Under the pieces are notes generated by a model, which saw only the letters and a program-made list of their open reading frames with translations, was not told where the DNA came from and searched no databases. Positions 58,526-64,000 of a stretch of 64,000 nucleotides of DNA are shown here, piece after piece. This stretch comes from Mangrovimicrobium sp033283325. GTDB lineage: Bacteria; Pseudomonadota; Gammaproteobacteria; Pseudomonadales; Halieaceae. Each line of letters starts with the position of its first letter. Position 1 is the first letter of the stretch. The stretch covers positions 620,001 through 684,000 of the forward strand of contig JAWMQO010000001.1 in NCBI GenBank assembly GCA_033283325.1. Reading direction: 5' to 3'. A program made the translations under genes and the position numbers.

Positions 58526-60172
58526 TTAAGCTGTTGTTTGTGGCTTGCGCAGCCGAAAACGTTCGCGCAGTTCGGCCTTGACTACTTTGCCTGAGGCATT
58601 GGTCGGCAGGCTGTCGACGAATTCGTAAAGGCGCGGCACCTTGTAATTGGCCATGTTTTCCCGGCACCAGGCCCGGATATCTTCTTCCGGGATCGGCTCG
58701 CCGCTGCGGGTGACGATCCAGGCCATAGCGACTTCCCCGAGCCTTTCGTCGGCAACGCCGATGACCGCGGCCATGCTGATTTCCCCGTGGCTGCAAAGCA
58801 GATTCTCGATTTCCGCGGGGTAGCAGTTGAAGCCGCCAGTGATGAACATGTCTTTCAGGCGGTCGGTGATCGAGAGATTGCCCTGCTCGTCCATCACGCC
58901 AATGTCGCCCGTGTGCAGCCAGCCCTCGGTATCGATGGCCTCGGCGGTCGCCTGCGGGTTGTCGAGGTAGCCGGCCATCACGTTGTAGCCGCGGACCAGG
59001 ATTTCACCCGGCTCGCCGCGGGGGACTTCGCTGCCGTCTTCGGCGGCGCAGAGCACTTCCACGTCCGGGATGGCGCGGCCCGAGGTATTGGCGATCACTT
59101 CGGCGGCATCGCCGCGGCGGCACATGGTGGCAAGGCCACAGCATTCCGAGAGGCCGTAGGCGGTGAGCACGGTCTCGATGCCAAGCACTGATTGCATGTC
59201 GGTGATCAGTTTGACCGGGATGCTGGCGGCGCCGGTGATCGCCTTGCGCAGGCTTGCCAGGTCATAGTTTTCCCGTTCGGGGTGACTGAGCAGGGACTGG
59301 AAAATGGTCGGCGGACCGGGCAGCAGGGTGATCTGTTCCCGCTGGATAAAGTCGAGTACCGCCTGTACATCGAATACCTGCCAGGGGTAGAGCGTCGCGC
59401 CTTTCATCAGGCTGGTGAGAATGCCCGCCTTGTAGCCGAAGGTGTGAAAGAAGGGATTGATCGCCAGGTAGCGGTCTGCTACGTCGAGACCGAGGACGTC
59501 CGCCCAGGTGCGAAAGGCCATAAGGTTTTGCCCGTGGCTGGTTATTACACCCTTGGGGGTGCCTGTTGTGCCGGAGGTAAACAGGATGTCGGAAGGGGAG
59601 TCTGCCGCCACTGCCGTGGCGATCGCGTCGATGGACTCGCTCCCTTCACTGGCGAGAAACGCTTCACCGCGGGTGAGGAAGTCCTGCCAGTCTGTTCCGG
59701 ATTCACTGTCCGCTTCCTGGAAGAGCACCAACTCCCTGAGCGAAGGCAGGGACTGGTCTTTCAGCAGGGCAGGGTAGTCGGTATCGAGAAAATTACCGGC
59801 GCAGAACAGGACCGACGCGCCACTGGCATTCAACACCGTGGCCGCCTCGCTCCCCTTGAAGCGGGTATTCAGGGTGACCAGGGTGCCGCCGCAATACTGA
59901 ATGGCGAGGGCGGCGATGGCCCACTGTTGGCAATTGGGTGCCCAGATCGCGGCCTTTTCCCCTGCATTGAATCCACCGGCGACGAGTGCAGCGGCGGCGG
60001 TCCGGGTCAGCTCGAGAAACTGCCGGAAGGAAATATCCCTGTCGCCTTCGCGGATAAATATCCGCTCTCCGAATTCTGCCGCGGCGGCGTGGACCAGTTC
60101 CGGCGTGGTCGTGGCTTTTTCGGTACCAGGGTCGGCGCCAGGTCCGGAGCCTGATGGCGAGGCGTGCGGCAT
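58526..60172 (-). CDS. fadD3: HIP-CoA synthetase-like acyl-CoA ligase (FadD3-type)
   Basis: 548-residue AMP-binding ligase: P-loop LFTSGTTGTPKG, YGLSECCGL, GWLHTGDIG and the C-terminal catalytic Lys in NASGKVVK. In actinobacteria FadD3 activates the ring-C/D acid HIP (3aalpha-H-4alpha(3'-propanoate)-7abeta-methylhexahydro-1,5-indanedione). Its position heading the hsa operon, opposite ipdAB, supports this rather than a generic fatty acyl ligase. Confidence 0.85.
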   Translation of the reverse strand: MPHASPSGSGPGADPGTEKATTTPELVHAAAAEFGERIFIREGDRDISFRQFLELTRTAAAALVAGGFNAGEKAAIWAPNCQQWAIAALAIQYCGGTLVTLNTRFKGSEAATVLNASGASVLFCAGNFLDTDYPALLKDQSLPSLRELVLFQEADSESGTDWQDFLTRGEAFLASEGSESIDAIATAVAADSPSDILFTSGTTGTPKGVITSHGQNLMAFRTWADVLGLDVADRYLAINPFFHTFGYKAGILTSLMKGATLYPWQVFDVQAVLDFIQREQITLLPGPPTIFQSLLSHPERENYDLASLRKAITGAASIPVKLITDMQSVLGIETVLTAYGLSECCGLATMCRRGDAAEVIANTSGRAIPDVEVLCAAEDGSEVPRGEPGEILVRGYNVMAGYLDNPQATAEAIDTEGWLHTGDIGVMDEQGNLSITDRLKDMFITGGFNCYPAEIENLLCSHGEISMAAVIGVADERLGEVAMAWIVTRSGEPIPEEDIRAWCRENMANYKVPRLYEFVDSLPTNASGKVVKAELRERFRLRKPQTTA

Positions 60173-60205
60173 GGAAATCGGGTCTGTTTCTTATATCGAG
60201 GGGCT

Positions 60206-60234
60206 AATATAGACAAAGGCCCAAATACCGTCAT
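60206..60234 (-). promoter_or_regulatory. Promoter of the fadD3-hsa operon
   Basis: On the minus strand -35 ATGACG (60234-60229, 4 of 6), a 17-nt spacer and -10 TATATT (60211-60206, 5 of 6). A pseudo-palindrome overlaps the -35. Confidence 0.45.
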
Positions 60235-60244
60235 AGTCCGTATT
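60224..60244. promoter_or_regulatory. Pseudo-palindrome AATAC-N11-GTATT at the hsa/ipd divergent promoter
   Basis: Perfect outer 5-bp arms; inside, several further positions pair (about 14 of 21 overall). It overlaps the -35 of the fadD3-hsa promoter and lies between the two operons, so it could be a common operator. It is unlike the AAAACATT motif, so a different regulator (the LuxR protein?) may read it. Confidence 0.4.
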
Positions 60245-60370
60245 GATGATGCCCGGGTTCTGGGCAATTCCGATAATGTGCAGACGCCAATCGTAGAGAA
60301 TTCCCCCGCCCTGCAGCGTTTGAATTTCCCTGCAAGACTATAAAAACCGGAGTACAAACAGAAGGTCGTC

Positions 60371-61246
60371 ATGGATAAGGTTCTATCCCCACAGGCCGCA
60401 GTGGCAAAAATCGAAAGCGGTATGACTGTCGGCATCGGCGGCTGGGGTCCGCGGCGCAAACCCATGGCGCTGGTGCGGGAATTACTGCGCTCGGACGTGA
60501 AGGACCTGACCGTCGTCTCCTACGGCGGTGCCGACGTCGGCATGCTCTGCGCCGCCGGCAAAGTCCGCAAACTGGTCTTCGCCTTCGTCTCCCTGGATTT
60601 CATTCCCCTCGAACCCTTCTTCCGCCAGGTGCGCCAGGCAGGTGAGATCGAGGTCATGGAGATCGACGAAGGCATGATGCTCCTCGGCCTGCGCGCCGCC
60701 GCCTGGCGCCTTCCGTTTATCCCGACAAAAATAGGCCTTGGCACCGACGTCATTCGCAACAATCCGGGTATCGCCCTGGTCGACAGTCCTTACGACGATA
60801 AAGAGTGGGTCGCCATGCCGGCGCTTAACCTGGATGTCTCCCTGCTCCACGCCGATCGCGCGGATCGTCGCGGCGTGTGCCAGGTGAAGGGCCCCGATCT
60901 CTACATGGATGATCTCTTCGCCCGTGCCGCAAAGAACTGCATCGTTTCCTGTGACGAACTGGTGGAGACGGAACACTTCCATGCGGGCGACGAGGCGCGC
61001 TACGTGTTCTGGGAGCGCTCGATGACCAGCGCGGTGGTGCCGATTGCCGGCGGTGCCCACCCGACCTCCTGTTCACCGCTTTATGGCTTCGACGTGGAGC
61101 ACTTCCAGGAATACAGCGCCTGTGCCGGCGAGGGTGGCTTCGAGGCCTACTTCGACAAATACATTGGCGGCAAAAGCGAAGAGCAATACCAGCAGAGTGT
61201 CGGTGGTCTCGACGCCATCCGCGCATTGCCCTTGCCGGTCTATTGA
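60371..61246 (+). CDS. ipdA: IpdA, CoA-transferase-family subunit alpha (ring C/D opening)
   Basis: 291 residues. MTVGIGGWGPRRKPMAL and GTDVIRNNPGIALVDSPYDDKEWVAMPALNLDVS are family signatures. IpdAB resembles class I CoA-transferases but is known to hydrolyse the last ring of COCHEA-CoA. GAAGG precedes the ATG by 5 nt. First gene of the rightward operon opposite fadD3. Confidence 0.92.
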   Translation: MDKVLSPQAAVAKIESGMTVGIGGWGPRRKPMALVRELLRSDVKDLTVVSYGGADVGMLCAAGKVRKLVFAFVSLDFIPLEPFFRQVRQAGEIEVMEIDEGMMLLGLRAAAWRLPFIPTKIGLGTDVIRNNPGIALVDSPYDDKEWVAMPALNLDVSLLHADRADRRGVCQVKGPDLYMDDLFARAAKNCIVSCDELVETEHFHAGDEARYVFWERSMTSAVVPIAGGAHPTSCSPLYGFDVEHFQEYSACAGEGGFEAYFDKYIGGKSEEQYQQSVGGLDAIRALPLPVY

Positions 61247-61290
61247 GCCGATCAGAGTCCCAGTAATACAGAACTGCCAGGAAGCACCTG

Positions 61291-62100
61291 ATGAGTAGCG
61301 AACAATCCGCCTACAGCCTCGCCGAGTTGATGATCGTCGCCGCCGCCGAAGCCTTTCGCAATGACGGCGAAGTGCTGGCAACCGGCATCGGCCTGCTGCC
61401 GCGCCTCGCGGCGAGCCTCGCCATGAAAAGCTTCAACCCGGACATGATGATGACCGACTCCGAGTCCTGGATGCTGAGCGAGCCCAACGCCGTCAGCGGG
61501 CGGGAGCCGGGGCAGGCCCAGGCCCAGGAAACCTGGATGGGTTTCTCGCGGATTTTCGACAATGTCTGGAGCGGCAAGCGCCACGCCATGGTCGGCCCGA
61601 CCCAGATCGACCGCTTCGGTCAGTCCAATATCTCCGCTCTGGGGGGAAGCTACGAACAGCCCAAGGTCCAGATGCTCGGTGTGCGGGGCTTTCCCGGCAA
61701 CTCCATTTCACACGCCAATTCGTTTTTCGTGCCCGCCCACGGCCCGCGGGTTTTCGTCTCCGGCGAGTGCGACGTGGTCTGCTCCATCGGCTACAACCCG
61801 GAGCGCCTGCCGCGGGGTTACCAGTTCGACGACATCGATATCCGCAGCGTGATCACCGATCTCTGCGTCATGGACTGGCAGGGCCCGGACCACCAGCTGC
61901 GCCTGCGCCGACTGCACCCGGGGGTGAGCGTCGAGGAGGTAATCGAGAATACCGGCTTCGAGATCTGCATCCCGGAGGATGTCAGCGAGACCACCGCGCC
62001 GACGGCGGAGCAGATGGAAATCATCGCGGCCCTCGACCCGCTGAACCTGCGTGCCCGCCAGCTGAAGGGTAACCCCCCGGGCGTGCGCACGCCCGGCTAG
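61291..62100 (+). CDS. ipdB: IpdB, CoA-transferase-family subunit beta
   Basis: 269 residues, the partner of IpdA: LATGIGLLPRLAASLAMK, MMTDSESWMLSEPNAVSG. The two genes are 44 bp apart. IpdAB together open the last ring in rings C/D degradation. Confidence 0.92.
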   Translation: MSSEQSAYSLAELMIVAAAEAFRNDGEVLATGIGLLPRLAASLAMKSFNPDMMMTDSESWMLSEPNAVSGREPGQAQAQETWMGFSRIFDNVWSGKRHAMVGPTQIDRFGQSNISALGGSYEQPKVQMLGVRGFPGNSISHANSFFVPAHGPRVFVSGECDVVCSIGYNPERLPRGYQFDDIDIRSVITDLCVMDWQGPDHQLRLRRLHPGVSVEEVIENTGFEICIPEDVSETTAPTAEQMEIIAALDPLNLRARQLKGNPPGVRTPG

Positions 62101-62110
62101 AGGACGAATC

Positions 62111-63277
62111 ATGGAACTGGTATACACAGCGGAGCAGGAAGCCTTTCGCGCCGAAGTGCGCCAGTGGCTCGAGGTGAATGTTCCCGCACAGCCCCTGCAG
62201 TCCTTCGATACCCGTGAGGGTTTCGAGCAACACCGGCAGTGGGAACAGACCCTCGCCGAGGGTAACTGGGGCATGGTCACCTGGCCGAAAGAATACGGTG
62301 GCCGCGGCTGCAACCTCATCGAGTGGCTGATCTTCGAGGAGGAGTACTACCGGGCCCAGGCGCCACTGCGGGTCAACCAGAACGGTATCTTCCTGCTCGG
62401 CCCGACCCTGATGGAATACGGCAGCGACGAACAGAAAAGCCGCTTTATCAGCAAGATGGCCAGCGGCGAGGAGATCTGGGCCCAGGGCTGGTCGGAACCC
62501 GGCGCCGGTTCGGACATGGCGGCAATTCGCTGCCGGGCGGATCGGGACGGTGACGAGTACGTGATCAACGGCCAGAAAATCTGGTCCACCCGGGCAGTTT
62601 TCGCCGATTGGGTCTTCTGTATTTTCCGCACGGACCCGGAATCCACGCGCCACCACGGCCTCTCCTTCATCTTCGTACCGCTGGATGCCCAGGGCGTCAC
62701 CGTCCGGCCGATAGAACAGCTCAATGGCCTGCCCGGTTTCGCCGAGATATTTTTCGACGACGTGCGGGTGCCGGTCTTCAATCGCCTTGGCGAGGAAGGA
62801 GAGGGTTGGAAGATCGCCATGTCCACCGCCGGTTTCGAGCGCGGCCTGATGCTGCGCAGCCCGGCGCGCTTCCAGCAGTCGGCGAAGCAGTTGCTGCAGC
62901 TTTATTACCAGAAGCGTAACGAGATCCTCGATACCTCGCTGGAGAACGATGTCGTGTCCTGCTACATGGATGCGGAAGCCTATGCGCTGTCGACCTACCA
63001 GACCGCATCGCGCCTGATGGCCGGGGGTACGATCGGACCTGAAAGCAGCTGCAACAAGATCTTCTGGTCCGAACTGGACCTGCGGATACAGACCACGGCG
63101 ATGAGCCTGCTCGGCAGCCGTGGGGAAGTGGTGCCCGAATCGGAAAGCGAGCAGGGCGAACTCGGCCAGTGGCTGGAGGGCTTTTTCTTCGCCCAGTCCG
63201 GGCCGATCTATGCCGGCACCAATGAAATACAGCGCAATATCATTGCCGAACGCATGCTGGGCATGCCGCGCAAATGA
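62111..63277 (+). CDS. Acyl-CoA dehydrogenase (FadE30-like, HIP catabolism)
   Basis: 388-residue FAD acyl-CoA dehydrogenase: WAQGWSEPGAGSDMAAIRC, VINGQKIWSTRAVFADW, and the C-terminal QSGPIYAGTNEIQRNIIAERMLG. The catalytic base region does not allow me to name the substrate; location directly after ipdB suggests FadE30 or a related step in HIP degradation. AGAGGA lies 6 nt before the ATG. Confidence 0.88.
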   Translation: MELVYTAEQEAFRAEVRQWLEVNVPAQPLQSFDTREGFEQHRQWEQTLAEGNWGMVTWPKEYGGRGCNLIEWLIFEEEYYRAQAPLRVNQNGIFLLGPTLMEYGSDEQKSRFISKMASGEEIWAQGWSEPGAGSDMAAIRCRADRDGDEYVINGQKIWSTRAVFADWVFCIFRTDPESTRHHGLSFIFVPLDAQGVTVRPIEQLNGLPGFAEIFFDDVRVPVFNRLGEEGEGWKIAMSTAGFERGLMLRSPARFQQSAKQLLQLYYQKRNEILDTSLENDVVSCYMDAEAYALSTYQTASRLMAGGTIGPESSCNKIFWSELDLRIQTTAMSLLGSRGEVVPESESEQGELGQWLEGFFFAQSGPIYAGTNEIQRNIIAERMLGMPRK

Positions 63278-63347
63278 CTACCCTCGCAAACTGGTATTGC
63301 AAGATGCTCCGCCCGGCAGTTTAGGGCCGGAAGTTCAGGAAAGGACC

Positions 63348-64000
63348 ATGGATTTCACATTCAGCGATGACCAGAAGCTGTTCCAGGAGAGCGTGGCGAG
63401 CATGCTGGCGGGGGAAGTTACCCCCGACTCTATTCGCGCGCGCTGGAGCAGCGAGAGCGGCTTCGACGAGGCGGCCTGGCGCCAGTGTGCCGAACTCGGG
63501 CTCACCGCGGCCCTGGTGCCGGAAGCGTTCGGCGGCCTTGGCCTGGATGAGGTCGACTTTATCCAGCTGGCGCAGGAGTGTGGGCGCGTCGCGTTGCCGG
63601 AGCCGCTGGTGGATACCGCATTGGTCTCGGTGCCGATGCTCGCGGAACTCGTGGCGTTAGATACTGCGCTCACCGACCGCTGTGGTGAATTGCTCTCACA
63701 GGTCGCCGAAGGCAGTGTCCGGGTTGGCGCCGCCCACGTTATCAATCCCTACCTCAACTTCGCCGCCGACATGCAGTGGCTACTGCTCGCCTATGGCGAG
63801 GAAGTCCACCTGGTACCGACAGAATCGGTCACCCTGGAGGCTCACAAGAGCCTCGATCCAAGCCGCCGGCTCTACCGGGTCGGCGACTGGCGGCCCTCTG
63901 CCGAGACACGCCTGATCCAGGGTCAGGACGGCGCCCGTTTGTGGCGCGCGGCCCTGAATCGCGGTGCATTGGGCAGCGCGGCGCAGTTGATCGGGCTCTC
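63348..64000 (+). CDS. Acyl-CoA dehydrogenase, N-terminal part (cut by window end)
   Basis: 217 residues visible, still open at the right edge. MDFTFSDDQKLFQESVAS and EAFGGLGLDEVDF are acyl-CoA dehydrogenase N-domain signatures. The first two thirds lack the usual core motif order, so it may be the smaller partner of a heteromeric enzyme, as FadE pairs in steroid pathways are. AGGAAAGG precedes the ATG at 63348. It is 70 bp after the previous stop. Confidence 0.8.
   Translation, partial: MDFTFSDDQKLFQESVASMLAGEVTPDSIRARWSSESGFDEAAWRQCAELGLTAALVPEAFGGLGLDEVDFIQLAQECGRVALPEPLVDTALVSVPMLAELVALDTALTDRCGELLSQVAEGSVRVGAAHVINPYLNFAADMQWLLLAYGEEVHLVPTESVTLEAHKSLDPSRRLYRVGDWRPSAETRLIQGQDGARLWRAALNRGALGSAAQLIGL

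Noticed and set aside
60173..60370. KstR/KstR2-type operator between fadD3 and ipdA
   Set aside because: The AATAC-N11-GTATT pseudo-palindrome does not resemble the actinobacterial KstR or KstR2 consensus as I know them, and imperfect inner pairing weakens any claim.

Overview
The window is GC-rich, densely packed bacterial DNA of gammaproteobacterial character: TonB-dependent receptors with N-terminal signal peptides, REP-like palindromes, short intergenic gaps and sigma70-type promoters. It reads as a steroid/sterol catabolism island of an aerobic, probably marine, gammaproteobacterium (Halieaceae/Spongiibacteraceae-like). The assignment to a family is inference; no rRNA or tRNA is present to test it.

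Layout. (1) 1-7841: end of a SnoaL-like gene, a TonB receptor, then a rightward operon with a DUF35 Zn-ribbon protein, an Ltp2-type side-chain aldolase, a double-length CaiB/BaiF CoA-transferase and an EthD-like protein. (2) 7910-19914: extended SDR, aldehyde dehydrogenase and a PQQ lipoprotein (leftward), divergent from KstD (3-ketosteroid delta1-dehydrogenase), a luciferase-like monooxygenase and a Dabb protein; then a CYP51-type P450 with its ferredoxin, divergent from a TetR regulator; then an NTF2-fold protein coupled to a second luciferase-like oxidoreductase. (3) 19915-20581: a gene-free stretch holding two inverted copies of a structured repeat. (4) 20582-26812: leftward genes for SDRs, a sulfotransferase-family protein, a DUF1214 protein, a cycloeucalenol cycloisomerase homologue and a luciferase-like oxidoreductase. 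(5) 27006-32838: rightward beta-hydroxyacid dehydrogenase, aldehyde dehydrogenase, SDR, hydrolase and epimerase, then a TetR gene. (6) 33106-49236: second P450, two TonB receptors, DUF3604 lipoprotein, several NTF2-fold proteins, quinohemoprotein dehydrogenase, SDR and a sterol-desaturase-family membrane protein. (7) 49334-64000: a TesI-like flavoprotein, a LuxR regulator and an essentially complete ring-degradation operon (fadD3, hsaC, hsaB, hsaA, hsaD, hsaE, hsaG, hsaF), divergent from ipdA, ipdB and two acyl-CoA dehydrogenase genes, the last cut by the window edge.

How it works together. TonB receptors would bring sterols in. P450s, PQQ enzymes, aldehyde dehydrogenases, CoA-transferase and Ltp2/DUF35 would shorten the side chain. 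KstD and the TesI-like enzyme desaturate ring A, HsaA-HsaG open and break rings A/B, and FadD3/IpdAB/FadE degrade rings C/D. No 3-ketosteroid 9alpha-hydroxylase (KshA/KshB) lies in the window.

The most unusual point is a set resembling the plant/algal sterol-demethylation route beside this catabolic set: a cycloeucalenol cycloisomerase homologue, a CYP51-type P450 with ferredoxin, NSDHL-like SDRs and a sterol-desaturase-family protein. I infer a branch that opens 9,19-cyclopropyl sterols and strips their methyl groups before ring degradation. A shared 24-bp inverted-repeat motif in several of these promoters suggests one TetR-controlled regulon.
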